From assembly GCF_003634695.1 (NCBI RefSeq), contig NZ_RBWV01000014.1, positions 62,001 through 126,000 of the forward strand: 64,000 nt of DNA. The letters run 5' to 3'. Shown here in pieces: positions 14,006 through 24,096 of this stretch (positions are counted from its first letter, which is position 1; the number at the start of each line of letters is the position of its first letter). The position numbers and the translations under genes were made by a program. Source of the DNA: Motilibacter peucedani. Its GTDB lineage: Bacteria; Actinomycetota; Actinomycetes; Motilibacterales; Motilibacteraceae. The notes under the pieces are model-generated. The model was not told the DNA's origin. It did no database searches and was given only the letters and a program-made list of their open reading frames with translations.

Positions 14006-17000
14006 ATGCGGATATCGCGAAGTGTCGCGACGCTCGCGGTCACCGGGTTGTTGGGTACGGGTCTCGCCGTCCTCCCGGTGCAGTCGGCGTCCGCGGTCCA
14101 GAACGGCACCGTGCCCGGCACGGCCGCCAGCACCTGGCAGACCAACGGTGTCGTGCGCGCCATCACGGCCGCCAACGGCATCGTCTACATCGGCGGCGAC
14201 TTCACCGCCGTGCGCCCGCCCGGCGCGGCCGCCGGAGCTGCGAGCGAGGTGGCGCGCAACCACTTCGCGGCCTTCAACGCCTCGACCGGTGCGCTGATCA
14301 CCACCATCAACCACAACGTCTCGGCCCCGATCTACTCGCTCTCGACGAGCTCCAACGGCGCGACCGTCTACATGGGTGGCGACTTCACCACCGTCGACGG
14401 CGCCGCGCGCAACCGCGTGGCCGCGTTCAACGCGAGCACGAACGCGCTGACCTCGTGGGCCCCCAACGTCAACGCCCGCGTCAACGGAATCGTCGCCACA
14501 GCGAGCACCGTCTACGTCTCCGGTGCCTTCTCGAAGGTTGGCAGCGTCGCGGTCACCCGCGTCGCGGCCATCAACGCGGCCAACAACAACCTGCTCGCCG
14601 GCTTCTCGGCCAGCGCTGACGCGAGCGTCTACGCGATCGCGCTCTCGAAGCCGGGCGACAAGCTCTACCTCGCCGGCGGCTTCACCAGCGTCAACGGCGA
14701 CAGCAGCTACCACTCGGCAGCAGTCGTCGACGCCTCCACCGGGTCACTGCTCCCCCTGCCGGCCCGCTCGGTCATCCCGCCGAAGACCGCTTCGTGCACC
14801 AGCGAGATGAAGGTGGTCAAGACCGACGCCGACAGCGTCTACTTCGGCGCTGAAGGCACCGGCGGCGGCTGCTTCGACGGCACCTTCGCCGCCAACATCA
14901 GCGACGGCTCGCTCAAGTGGCAGAGCCAGTGCCTCGGTGCGACGCAGGGCCTGACGGTCGTCAACGGCCTCGTCTACACCGGCTCGCACTCGCACGACTG
15001 CACCGCGGACCAGGGCTTCGACCCCGACGCCTTCCCGGAGGTCGGCTGGAGCAAGGGCCTGGCCCGCCACCTGCTCGCGCGCAGCGCCGCAAACGGCAAG
15101 GTGTCGTCGTGGTACCCGAACACCGACGGTGGACCGGGGGGTGTCGGCCTCGGGCCGCGCGTCCTCGAGACCGACGGCAGCCAAGTCTTCGTCGGTGGCG
15201 AGTTCACCAACGTGAACGGTCAGGCGCAGCAGGGCTTCACGCGCTTCTCGCCCACGGCGAGTGCCGACGCAGCGCCGGCACGTCCTGCAGCGCCTGCGGC
15301 TGTCGCTCGCCCGAACGGCGCCATCGCGGTCTCGGTGCAAGCTCCCCTCGACACGGACGACACGGACCTCACCGTGCGCATCTACCGCGACGGTGGCACC
15401 ACGCCGATCGCCAGCGTCCCCGTGCACTCGCTGTTCTGGCGCGACCCGGTCGTCAGCATCGTCGACAGCGCAGTCGCCGTCGGCACCAGCCACACCTACA
15501 CCGCTGACGCGATCGAGACCAACGGCACCGTCGCAGGCGCCAAGTCCAGCGCGTCGAACCGCGTCACCGCCGTGCAGGCCCTCAGCAGCTACGCCAGTGC
15601 GGTCAACGGCGACAGCCCGACGCTGTTCTGGCGTCTCGGCCAGACCGGCGGGTCCGCCGCGGCCGACAGCTCCGGCAACGGCGTCGGCGGCATCTACGCC
15701 GGCGGCGTCACCTACAACCAGCCCGGACAGACCAGCGATGGTGACACCGGCATCCAGACCGACGGCATCAACGGACTCGTCTCGTCCTCCGAGGCCGTCG
15801 CCGGTCCGTCGACCTTCAGCATCGAGGCGTGGATCAAGACCACCACGACCACAGGCGGCAAGATCATCGGCTTCGGCAACCGTCAGGGTGGCTACGACTT
15901 CAGCGGCAACCCCGCAGTCAGCGGCAGCTACGACAAGCAGCTCTACATGGCCAACGACGGCCGCGTGCTCTTCGGCGTCTACAACGGCAACACGACCACG
16001 CTGGCCTCGAGCGCCGCCTACAACGACGGCCAGTGGCACCACCTCGTCGGCACGCAGGACTCCGGCGGCATGGCGCTCTGGGCCGATGGAGTGCGCCTCG
16101 GCCGCAACAGCGTCACCACCAACCAGAGCTACACCGGCTACTGGCGCGTCGGCGGCGACAGCCTGGGCAGCTGGCCGAGCCAGCCGTCCAGCAACTTCTT
16201 CGCCGGCTCGATCGACGACGTCGCGGTCTACGGCGGTGCGCTGACCCGCACCCAGGTCCTCAACCACTACACCGCGTCGGGCCGCTCGGTCGCTCCGGGC
16301 AGCACCCCGCAGGACACCTACGGCAAGGCGGTCGTCGCTGACGACCCGCAGTCGTACTGGCGCCTCGACGACGCTGCAGCCACCACCGCCGCCGACAGCG
16401 CGGACGGCACGGCTCCTGGCGCGTACGCCGGTGGCGTGACGACGGGTGCCGCCGGCGCCCTCGGGACGACCGGAAAGGCCGCCACCTTCGACGGTGTCAA
16501 CGGCAACGTCGCGTCGGCCAGCCAGGTCGGCGGCCCGAGCAAGTACGCCGTCGAGCTGTGGTTCAACACCACCACCACCCGTGGCGGCAAGCTGATCGGC
16601 TTCGGCAACTCGAAGACCGGCAACAGCGGCAACTACGACAAGCACGTCTACATGCTCAACAACGGGCGTCTCTCCTTCGGCGTCTACAACGGCGGGTTCG
16701 ACATCATCACCTCGACCGCCGCCTACAACGACGGTGCGTGGCACCACGTGGTCGCCATGCAGGGCCCGTCGGGCATGGCGATGTACGTGGACGACCGTCT
16801 CGTCGGCACCAACCCGACGGTCGGCAACCAGAGCTACAACGGCTACTGGCGAGTCGGCGGCGACAACCTCGGCGCGTGGCCCAACCGCCCCGCGAGCGAC
16901 TACTTCGCCGGCACCATCGACGAGGTCGCCGTCTACGGCGGTCCGCTCAGCGCCACGCAGGTCGACGCGCACTACTCCGCGTCCGGCCGCCAGGGACCCG

Positions 17001-19552
17001 ACACCACCGCCCCCGTCACGGCGATCACCTCGCCGGCCGACGGTGCGAGCCTGCTCGCCGGTGACGTCGCGGTGACCGCCACGGCGACCGACGCCGGCGG
17101 CGTCGCCTCCGTCGACCTCCAGGTCGACGGCACGACGGTCACCACCCGCACCACCGCGCCCTACACGTTCACCTGGAACGCCACGGCCGGCACCCACGTG
17201 CTGACCACGGTCGCCCGTGACGCGTCCGGCAACGTCGGCTCCTCCGCGCCGGTGAACGTCACCGTTACGGTGCCCGACACCACGGCTCCCTCGGTGGCGA
17301 TCACCTCGCCGGCGGGCGGCGCCAGCGTCTACGGCGCCACCACGGTGCAGACGACCGCCACCGACAACGTCGCGATCGCGTCGGTCGACCTCAAGGTCGA
17401 CGGCACCACGGTCGCCACGACGAGCACCACGCCCTACAGCTTCATGTGGGACGCGAGCAGCGTGAGCGTCGGCAGCCACACCCTGGTCGCCGTCGCCCGC
17501 GACACCTCGGGCAACGTGACCAGCTCGGCCCCGGTCTCGGTCACGGTGGTCCTGCCGCCGGACACCACCGCGCCGAGCGCTCCCTCCGGCCTGTCGGCCA
17601 CCGCGGCCACCGACCACGTGACCCTCACGTGGACGGCTGCCACGGACGACCGCGGCGTCGGCAGCTATCGCGTCGTCCGCGACGGCGTGGTCCTCCCGGA
17701 CGTCGTGAGCGGCACCACCTTCACCGACACGGCGGTCGCCACCTCGACGACCTACCACTACTCGGTGCAGGCGGTCGACACCTCGGGCAACATCGGCCCC
17801 GACAGCAACGTCGTGACCGTGCGGACCCCCGACACGACCAACCCCGTCGTCTCGATCGGCTCGCCGACCATCGACGACCAGGTCTACGGCCCGACGCCGG
17901 TCGTGGTGAACGCCACGGACGACACCGGGATCGCCTCGGTGAGCGTCAAGGTCGACGGCAGCTCGCTCGGCACGGACACCACCGCGCCGTACGAGTTCAC
18001 CTGGAACGCGACGGTCGCCGGCAACCACACGCTGGTCGCCACGGCCACCGACACCTCGGGCAACTCGGCGACCTCCGAGCCGATTGTCGTCACGGTCGTC
18101 GTCCCGCCGGACACCACCGCCCCGACCGCGCCCACGGCGCTCCACACCACGGCGACCACCGTGGACCACGTCGACCTGGCGTGGACCGCCTCGACCGACA
18201 ACGTCGGCGTGACGGGCTACGAGGTCCTGCGTGACGGCGCGGTGGTCGGCACCAGCGCCGGCACCACCTACACCGACAGCACGGTCAGCTCGTCGTCGAA
18301 CTACTCGTACTCGGTGCGGGCACGTGACGCGGCGAACAACGTCAGCGTCGAGAGCGCGGCCCTGGCCGTGACCACTCCCGACGTGACCGTGCCGACCGTG
18401 GCCATCACCTCGCCGGCGGCGGGCGACACCGTCTCCGGTGCGACCACCGTCACGGTGACCGCGGGCGACGACGTGTCGCTGGCCTCGGTCAAGCTCACGG
18501 TCGACGGCGCTGCGGTGGCCACCCTCACCTCCGCGCCCTTCACGTTCACCTGGAACGCGACGGGCTCGGGCCAACGCACACTGGTCGCAGTCGCCACCGA
18601 CGCCGCGGGCAACACCGCGTCGTCCGACCCGGTCACGGTCAGCGTCGTGGCGCCGGCCGACACCACTGCCCCGAGCGTGCCGACCGGTCTGCACACGACG
18701 GCCGTCGCCAAGGACCACGTCGACCTGGCGTGGACGGCGTCGACCGACAACGTCGGCGTCACCGGCTACGAGGTGCTGCGCGACAGCACGGTCCTCGCCA
18801 CGGTGACGGGCACCAGCTGGAGCGACACCGGCGTCACCCCGTCCACCGCCTACACCTACACGGTGCGGGCCCTGGACGCCGCCGGCAACCGGAGCACGGC
18901 GAGCGGCTCGGTCACCGTGACCACGCCGGCAGCGACCACCACGCTGTTCAACGACCCGTGGACCGGCGCCGACGGGGCTCCGTGGGCGAGCGCCTGGACG
19001 ACCAGCAGCAGCAGCGGCTCGGTCACCACCCAGGGGGGTGCGGGAGTCCTCGCGCCGAACGACGCGTCGGGTGCCTACGCCCGGGCGCAGCTCACCGGCG
19101 TGAGCGCTAAGGCCGACACCGACACGGTGTTCTCCTACAAGTGGTCGGCCACCGGGGCCTCGCAGTACGTCGACATCTACGTCCGTGGCACGGGTGGCTG
19201 GCAGAACGGCTACCGCCCGCGCAACGGCTACGGGCTGGAGCTCTCCTCCTCGTCGGGCACCGTGGCGCTGTTCAAGAACGTCAACGGCACCAACTCGACG
19301 ATCCGCACGGTCTCGAGCGCGCAGAAGCTCGTCACGACCAAGCAGTGGGTGCGCATCAAGGTCAGCGGTTCCACGATCCAGTGGCACATCTGGTCCGACG
19401 GCACCACGGAGCCCACTGCCTGGAACACCGACACCGACACGTCGGTGACGGCGGCCGGCCAGCTGTTCCTGGCCGCGAACCGAGGCTCGAGCAACACGGG
19501 CGCCAAGAGCGTCGCGATCGACGACCTCACGATCACGGACCTCACCCCCTGA
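14006..19552 (+). CDS. Giant secreted multidomain protein: propeller, two LamG, Ig-like and Fn3 modules
   Basis: The 1848-aa protein is probably a surface or matrix adhesin. From ATG 14006 it starts with a signal peptide (cleavage near ASA-VQ). Next is a propeller-like region (about 30-455) with repeated strands such as YIGGDFTAV, YMGGDFTTVDG and FVGGEFTNVNG. An Fn3-like segment (about 456-525) leads into two LamG/concanavalin-like domains (about 526-758 and 771-995). Then Ig-like (I) and Fn3 (F) modules alternate as I-I-F-I-F-I-F (about 999-1642). The last Fn3 modules share TASTDNVGVTGYEVLRD. A final beta-sandwich (1645-1848) resembles a carbohydrate-binding domain. No sortase motif or TM anchor is seen. 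SD agaaggg precedes the ATG and an 18-bp terminator follows. Ligands are unknown. Confidence 0.85.
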   Translation: MRISRSVATLAVTGLLGTGLAVLPVQSASAVQNGTVPGTAASTWQTNGVVRAITAANGIVYIGGDFTAVRPPGAAAGAASEVARNHFAAFNASTGALITTINHNVSAPIYSLSTSSNGATVYMGGDFTTVDGAARNRVAAFNASTNALTSWAPNVNARVNGIVATASTVYVSGAFSKVGSVAVTRVAAINAANNNLLAGFSASADASVYAIALSKPGDKLYLAGGFTSVNGDSSYHSAAVVDASTGSLLPLPARSVIPPKTASCTSEMKVVKTDADSVYFGAEGTGGGCFDGTFAANISDGSLKWQSQCLGATQGLTVVNGLVYTGSHSHDCTADQGFDPDAFPEVGWSKGLARHLLARSAANGKVSSWYPNTDGGPGGVGLGPRVLETDGSQVFVGGEFTNVNGQAQQGFTRFSPTASADAAPARPAAPAAVARPNGAIAVSVQAPLDTDDTDLTVRIYRDGGTTPIASVPVHSLFWRDPVVSIVDSAVAVGTSHTYTADAIETNGTVAGAKSSASNRVTAVQALSSYASAVNGDSPTLFWRLGQTGGSAAADSSGNGVGGIYAGGVTYNQPGQTSDGDTGIQTDGINGLVSSSEAVAGPSTFSIEAWIKTTTTTGGKIIGFGNRQGGYDFSGNPAVSGSYDKQLYMANDGRVLFGVYNGNTTTLASSAAYNDGQWHHLVGTQDSGGMALWADGVRLGRNSVTTNQSYTGYWRVGGDSLGSWPSQPSSNFFAGSIDDVAVYGGALTRTQVLNHYTASGRSVAPGSTPQDTYGKAVVADDPQSYWRLDDAAATTAADSADGTAPGAYAGGVTTGAAGALGTTGKAATFDGVNGNVASASQVGGPSKYAVELWFNTTTTRGGKLIGFGNSKTGNSGNYDKHVYMLNNGRLSFGVYNGGFDIITSTAAYNDGAWHHVVAMQGPSGMAMYVDDRLVGTNPTVGNQSYNGYWRVGGDNLGAWPNRPASDYFAGTIDEVAVYGGPLSATQVDAHYSASGRQGPDTTAPVTAITSPADGASLLAGDVAVTATATDAGGVASVDLQVDGTTVTTRTTAPYTFTWNATAGTHVLTTVARDASGNVGSSAPVNVTVTVPDTTAPSVAITSPAGGASVYGATTVQTTATDNVAIASVDLKVDGTTVATTSTTPYSFMWDASSVSVGSHTLVAVARDTSGNVTSSAPVSVTVVLPPDTTAPSAPSGLSATAATDHVTLTWTAATDDRGVGSYRVVRDGVVLPDVVSGTTFTDTAVATSTTYHYSVQAVDTSGNIGPDSNVVTVRTPDTTNPVVSIGSPTIDDQVYGPTPVVVNATDDTGIASVSVKVDGSSLGTDTTAPYEFTWNATVAGNHTLVATATDTSGNSATSEPIVVTVVVPPDTTAPTAPTALHTTATTVDHVDLAWTASTDNVGVTGYEVLRDGAVVGTSAGTTYTDSTVSSSSNYSYSVRARDAANNVSVESAALAVTTPDVTVPTVAITSPAAGDTVSGATTVTVTAGDDVSLASVKLTVDGAAVATLTSAPFTFTWNATGSGQRTLVAVATDAAGNTASSDPVTVSVVAPADTTAPSVPTGLHTTAVAKDHVDLAWTASTDNVGVTGYEVLRDSTVLATVTGTSWSDTGVTPSTAYTYTVRALDAAGNRSTASGSVTVTTPAATTTLFNDPWTGADGAPWASAWTTSSSSGSVTTQGGAGVLAPNDASGAYARAQLTGVSAKADTDTVFSYKWSATGASQYVDIYVRGTGGWQNGYRPRNGYGLELSSSSGTVALFKNVNGTNSTIRTVSSAQKLVTTKQWVRIKVSGSTIQWHIWSDGTTEPTAWNTDTDTSVTAAGQLFLAANRGSSNTGAKSVAIDDLTITDLTP

Positions 19553-19570
19553 AGGTCCACCTGAGAAGGT

Positions 19571-19613
19571 GACGGCCGTGCCGGAAGCTGCCCCTGCTTC
19601 CGGCACGGCCGTC
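19571..19613. terminator. Strong terminator after the giant secreted protein gene
   Basis: A perfect 18-bp GC-rich stem (gacggccgtgccggaagc and its complement) has a 7-nt loop (tgcccct). It lies 18 nt past the stop codon. Confidence 0.85.
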
Positions 19614-19811
19614 GCCGTTCCACCCCTCTGCAGCAGGACTTGAGCGCCGGACCCAGACGTCACCCGTTCAGCCTGGCCCCAAGTGCCCATCCGCGGGCGA
19701 AGCACCGCCACGGATGACCGCCCGCACGTAGCGTCATAGGCGTACGCAGCGTCGCGACACCTCGCCCCAGGCGCAGTCGATCACGCGACCTCGAACACCA
19801 TAGGAGTCCAC

Positions 19812-21659
19812 ATGTGCGGCATCGCTGGATACATCGGCCACCGACCGGCAGTCGACGTCGTGATGGCCGGGCTGCGTACGCTGGAGTACCGCGGCTACGA
19901 CTCGACCGGCGTCGCCCTCGCCTTCGCCGGGAAGCTCGCCGTGCGCAAGCGCTCGGGCAAGCTCGCGGTCCTGCGCGACTCGCTCGCCGCTGAGCCGCTG
20001 CCGCCCGCGACCACCGGCATCGGGCACACCCGCTGGGCGACGCACGGCGCGCCGAGCGAGGCCAACGCCCACCCGCACACGGACGCGACGAGCAGCATCG
20101 CCGTCATCCACAACGGCATCATCGAGAACTACCTCGAGCTGCGCGCCGAGCTCGAGACCCGCAGCTTCTCCATGTCCTCGCAGACCGACAGCGAGGTCGT
20201 CGCCCACCTGGTCGTCGACGAGATCCAGCGCTCCGGCGTGGAGGTCACCGAAGCCGTACGTCGTGTGTGCCGCGTGCTGCGCGGGTCCTTCGCACTCGTC
20301 GTCTCCAGCGCCGCGGACCCCGAAGTCCTGGTCGCGGCCCGCCGCAACAGCCCGCTCGTCATCGGGCTCGGCGACCGCGAGCACTTCGTCGCGTCGGACT
20401 CCGCCGCCTTCCTCGCCTACACCTCGCGCGCCGTCGAGCTCGCCGACGACCAGGTCGCCGAGCTGCGCACCGACGGGCTCCGCGTCACCGACCTCGCCGG
20501 TGCAGCCGTGGCCGTCGAGGCCTTCGAGCTCGAGCGCGACGCCGCGTCCGTGGAGAAGGGCGACTACCCCTACTTCATGCTCAAGGAGATCGCCGAGCAG
20601 CCGCAGGCCGTGGCCGACACGCTGGCCGGCTCGCTCGTCGACGGCCGCGTCTCGCTGCCCGGCCTCGGGCTCAGCGAGCAGTGCATCCGCGAGCTCACCT
20701 CGGTCGTCGTCATCGCGTGCGGCTCGTCGTACCACGCCGGGCTCATCGCCCAGCAGGCCATCGAGCGCTGGACCGACCTGCCCGTGCACGTCGAGGTCGC
20801 CTCGGAGTTCCGCTACCGCGAGCCCAAGCTGCGCAGCACCACGCTCGTCGTCGCCGTGTCGCAGTCGGGCGAGAGCATGGACACGCTGATGGCCCTGCGC
20901 CACGCGCAGCAGGCCGGCGCGACCGTCGTGAGCATCTGCAACACGCGCGGCTCCAGCATGGCGCGCGAGTCGCACGGCGTGCTCTACACCGAGGCCGGCA
21001 CCGAGATCGGCGTCGCCGCCACCAAGACGTTCCTGACCCAGGTGGCCGCGGGATACCTGCTGGCACTGCACCTCGCCGGTGTGCGCGGCGGGCAGACCAC
21101 TGATGGCCTCATTGAGGTCGCCGAAGCCCTCGCCGACATCCCCCGCGCCGCCCGGCAATTGCTGGCCACCGTGCCGCAGCTGCGGGCGCTGGCCGCCTCG
21201 CTGGCCGACCGTGACGCGGTGCTCTTCCTCGGCCGGCAGCTCGGCTACCCCGTCGCCATGGAGGGCGCGCTCAAGCTCAAGGAGCTGGCCTACCTCCACG
21301 CTGAGGCGTTCGCCGCCGGCGAGCTCAAGCACGGCCCGATCGCGCTCATCGAGGACGGCCTGCCCGTCGTCGTGGTGATGCCGAGCGCGTCGCAGCAGCC
21401 GCTGCTGCACGAGAAGATGATGTCGAACATCCAGGAGGTCCGAGCCCGCGGCGCCGTGACCGTCGTCATCGCCGAGCAGGGCGACGAGTCGGTCGACGCC
21501 TGTGCCGACGCCGTCGTGCGGATGCCCACGACGCACTTCATGCTCGCGCCGCTGCTCGCCAGCATCCCGCTGCAGATCCTCACCTGCGAGCTGGCTCTCG
21601 CCCGTGGCTGCGACGTCGACCAGCCCCGCAACCTGGCCAAGTCCGTCACCGTCGAGTAG
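19812..21659 (+). CDS. glmS: Glutamine-fructose-6-phosphate aminotransferase (isomerising)
   Basis: GlmS makes glucosamine-6-phosphate from fructose-6-phosphate and glutamine, the entry step to UDP-GlcNAc for peptidoglycan and amino-sugar polymers. The 615-aa length is normal. The N-terminus MCGIAGYIG carries the catalytic Cys2, followed by LEYRGYDSTG and HTRWATHG of the glutaminase domain. Two SIS domains follow (VVIACGSSYHAG, AVSQSGESMDT and LFLGRQLGYPVAMEGALKLKE), and the C-terminus ends PRNLAKSVTVE. SD aggag lies 5 nt before ATG. The gene sits inside the EPS island, so local supply of amino-sugar precursors is plausible. The upstream region of about 200 bp contains no recognisable glmS ribozyme. 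Confidence 0.96.
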   Translation: MCGIAGYIGHRPAVDVVMAGLRTLEYRGYDSTGVALAFAGKLAVRKRSGKLAVLRDSLAAEPLPPATTGIGHTRWATHGAPSEANAHPHTDATSSIAVIHNGIIENYLELRAELETRSFSMSSQTDSEVVAHLVVDEIQRSGVEVTEAVRRVCRVLRGSFALVVSSAADPEVLVAARRNSPLVIGLGDREHFVASDSAAFLAYTSRAVELADDQVAELRTDGLRVTDLAGAAVAVEAFELERDAASVEKGDYPYFMLKEIAEQPQAVADTLAGSLVDGRVSLPGLGLSEQCIRELTSVVVIACGSSYHAGLIAQQAIERWTDLPVHVEVASEFRYREPKLRSTTLVVAVSQSGESMDTLMALRHAQQAGATVVSICNTRGSSMARESHGVLYTEAGTEIGVAATKTFLTQVAAGYLLALHLAGVRGGQTTDGLIEVAEALADIPRAARQLLATVPQLRALAASLADRDAVLFLGRQLGYPVAMEGALKLKELAYLHAEAFAAGELKHGPIALIEDGLPVVVVMPSASQQPLLHEKMMSNIQEVRARGAVTVVIAEQGDESVDACADAVVRMPTTHFMLAPLLASIPLQILTCELALARGCDVDQPRNLAKSVTVE

Positions 21660-21665
21660 GCGCTC

Positions 21666-21720
21666 GTGTCCGAACAGACCGGCCCGCCACCGCAGGTGAC
21701 GGGGCGGCGTGTTCGGACAC
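21666..21720. terminator. Terminator between convergent glmS and O-antigen ligase-like genes
   Basis: An 11-bp perfect outer stem (gtgtccgaaca with tgttcggacac) encloses a GC-rich interior that can pair further. It lies 6 nt past glmS and before the opposing stop codon. Confidence 0.7.
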
Positions 21721-21754
21721 AAGACGTACGGCCCTGCGCGGGCAGGGCGCTCGG

Positions 21755-23044
21755 TCAGGCGAGGGACGGTACGGGTGCGGCGACCGGGAGCGCCGGCACC
21801 GCCGGCTCGCGGTCGGGGGCGCGCATGCCCAGAGCCGCGGCCACCATGACCAGCATCAGCTGGGGGCCGTCATAGCCGTAGTAGACGATCGTCAGCAGCG
21901 CCACGACGGGCACGACGTGCAACCACACATGGTCGACGCCGCGCCGTCGGCTGCTGACCAGCGCTGCCGCCACCAGCCATGCGATGAAGCAGAACAGCGC
22001 CGGGAAGCCGTAGCTGAACATGACGTTCCAGACCTGGCCCTGGGTGCCGATCGAGATGTCGAGCGTCTGCGAGGGACGCGGCGCACCGTTGCCGAGCAGC
22101 GGAGAGGCGACCGCGCCGTCGAAGGCCTCGCGGTAGACCTGTGCCCGTCCAGTGTTGGTCTCGCTGTAGTGCAGCCGCTCGTTGAGCGAGCTGACCACTC
22201 CGGCGGCGCTCGCGACGAACGCCCCCACGACCCCGGCTGTCATGATCCCCATCAGCGGCACGACGTGGCCGCGCCACGCGAGCCGCACCGCTGCGTATGC
22301 CAACCCGAAGCCCAGCGCGATGTACATGCCGCGATTGAGCGTGAAGACCGCGGGCACCACGGCTGCGCACAGGACGCCGGCGATGAGGGCGCGGTCCCGC
22401 GCACGCCGCGTGGCAGACAGCGCCGCGCACGCGAGCGGCACGAGCAGCGCGACGTTGCAGCCCCAGCCGTTGGTGTAGGCGAACGGCGCGCTGGGTCGGG
22501 TGAACGTGCGCGGTGAGCCATAAGGCCGCTGCACCTCCGCGAACGGTGGGTGCACTAGGTCGTGGACGTACTCGTTCGAGGCGATGCTGCCCGGAAGCAG
22601 ATTCTCGGCCGGTGTCGTTAGGTGGCCGTGCGGGATGAGCACGCCCAACCAGCCGCCGACCACGACGAAGGCGAAGAAGCCGGCAACGGCGAGCAAGGCA
22701 CTGCGGCGAGGGAGGCGGCGCTCGCTGCAGTTGTAGACGTAGAGGAACACCACACCCGCACCGATGTAGTTGGCCAGGCGTACGGCGAAGCCGACCAGGC
22801 GCAGGGCGCTGTCCAGCTCGATGGCGGCCGCGGCTGCCCACACGACGAAGAGCACCCAGAGCGCGAAAGCGGGCGGCACGCGCACCGTGCGCCGCATGAC
22901 CAGCAGCACAACCATGGGCACCGCCACCATCGCGACAGCGAAGGCACCGAAGCCGAGGACCCACCAGACAGGGAAGCCGGCCACGAGCAGGTAGAACGGC
23001 CACGCCGGCAGCTCGGCGCCCACGCTCGCCTGACGACGTAGCAC
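21755..23044 (-). CDS. O-antigen ligase/polymerase-like (Wzy/WaaL) membrane protein
   Basis: The 429-aa protein has about ten to twelve predicted TM segments and the general layout of Wzy/WaaL-type proteins, which polymerise or ligate lipid-linked glycan repeats outside the membrane. A long loop in the middle (about 160-200) contains PPFAEVQRPYGSPRTF. The block FTLNRGMYIALGFGLAY has the Arg typical of this family, and SETNTGRAQVYREAFDGAVASPLLGNG matches the signature region of the O-antigen ligase family. The start is GTG 23044, one nt after the stop of the preceding GT2 gene (TGAGGTG). It ends a three-gene run of GH16 lipoprotein, GT2 and this gene. Confidence 0.8.
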   Translation of the reverse strand: MLRRQASVGAELPAWPFYLLVAGFPVWWVLGFGAFAVAMVAVPMVVLLVMRRTVRVPPAFALWVLFVVWAAAAAIELDSALRLVGFAVRLANYIGAGVVFLYVYNCSERRLPRRSALLAVAGFFAFVVVGGWLGVLIPHGHLTTPAENLLPGSIASNEYVHDLVHPPFAEVQRPYGSPRTFTRPSAPFAYTNGWGCNVALLVPLACAALSATRRARDRALIAGVLCAAVVPAVFTLNRGMYIALGFGLAYAAVRLAWRGHVVPLMGIMTAGVVGAFVASAAGVVSSLNERLHYSETNTGRAQVYREAFDGAVASPLLGNGAPRPSQTLDISIGTQGQVWNVMFSYGFPALFCFIAWLVAAALVSSRRRGVDHVWLHVVPVVALLTIVYYGYDGPQLMLVMVAAALGMRAPDREPAVPALPVAAPVPSLA

Positions 23045-23045
23045 C

Positions 23046-24008
23046 TCAGATCCCGTGCCCGAACCGCCGCGCGGTGGTGACCACCCGGTCGGCGGAGACC
23101 AGCCGGCTCGCCACGAGCAGCGCCGCGTAGCTCTGCTTGGGCGTGCGCGACCGGCGCAGCGAACGGACCGCGGTGGAGACGGCTTTGCGACGCTGGCCCA
23201 TGGCTGCGCTGGCGAAGGCGAGCTGGCCCTCGACGCGCGCCAGCCCGGCGGGCTCGGTCTCGAACTCGGGGAACCGCTCCAGCAGGTAGGTGAGCGCCTT
23301 CTCGATCGTGTCCCATTTGCTCACGAAGAACGAGGAGTCGTGCCAGTAGACGCGCACGTAGGGCTCGGGCACGGAGACGATCGGACCGACGCGCGCCGCG
23401 CGCAGAAGCCACTCGTAGTCCTCGCCGTAGCCGCCGGGGATCTCCTCGTCGACGAGGCCGATGTCGCTCAGCAAGTGCTCCCTCGAGACCATGAAGGCCG
23501 AGGGGTGGATCTCGATGTGCCGGTCGCGCAGCATGTCGCTCAGCTCGAGTGGATGTGCTGGGGCCCGTCGCTCCAGCTCGCGGCCCTCGTGGGCGATGAC
23601 GATGCCGGTCACGCAGGCGCTGGCCGACGGCGACGCCTGCATGAGACGGACCTGGGCGGTCAGCTTGCCCTGCATCCACTCGTCGTCGTCGTCGCAGGCG
23701 CAGACCAGCTCGCCCGTGGCGACCAGGTAGCCGCTGTTGCGGTTGCCCGCGAGGCCACGGGTACGCGTGTTGACCGCCGCCCGCAGCGTGCGGCCCTCCG
23801 GCAGCTCGACCTCAGGGAGGCGTGGCTCGGTGCCGTCGAAGACGACGATGCACTCGACCGTGCCGGGGTAGTCCTGGCCGATGATCGCCTCGACCGCCCG
23901 CTTCATCCACTCGGGACGGTCGACGGTCGGCACGACGACGCTCACAGCCGGCCAGTCGGAGCCCGCGGGCTCGGCGAGCTCGGGTGTCTGCGTCATGGCT
24001 TTCCCCAT
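23046..24008 (-). CDS. Family 2 glycosyltransferase
   Basis: The 320-aa protein has a GT-A fold of family GT2 and would add one sugar to a lipid-linked glycan at the inner membrane face. Motifs are VSVVVPTVDRPEWMKRAVEA near residue 23, IVVFDGTE, the donor segment GLAGNRNSGYLVATGELV and the acidic metal-binding run CACDDDDEW. The later GGYGEDYEWLLRAA supplies the catalytic-base region. No TM segment is evident. ATG 24008 (MGKAMTQ) and ATG 23996 (MTQTPEL) are both possible starts. The downstream Wzy-like gene follows after one nt, so they are co-translated. Confidence 0.86.
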   Translation of the reverse strand: MGKAMTQTPELAEPAGSDWPAVSVVVPTVDRPEWMKRAVEAIIGQDYPGTVECIVVFDGTEPRLPEVELPEGRTLRAAVNTRTRGLAGNRNSGYLVATGELVCACDDDDEWMQGKLTAQVRLMQASPSASACVTGIVIAHEGRELERRAPAHPLELSDMLRDRHIEIHPSAFMVSREHLLSDIGLVDEEIPGGYGEDYEWLLRAARVGPIVSVPEPYVRVYWHDSSFFVSKWDTIEKALTYLLERFPEFETEPAGLARVEGQLAFASAAMGQRRKAVSTAVRSLRRSRTPKQSYAALLVASRLVSADRVVTTARRFGHGI

Positions 24009-24096
24009 CTGTGTCTGGCCCTGCGTGTGCGGTTCGTGGCGATCGGCAACGGTCGTCGGTCAAGTATCGGTTGCGGCACGGTGGTGCGGAGCAGAA

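Noticed and set aside
14744-19711. A 1655-codon open frame antisense to the giant secreted protein
   Set aside because: It follows the Gly/Thr/Ser repeats of the sense gene and reads as Arg/Gly/Val-rich nonsense, with no start signal or domain.
19614-19811. glmS ribozyme upstream of glmS
   Set aside because: The leader shows none of the ribozyme core pattern, and that ribozyme is typical of Firmicutes.
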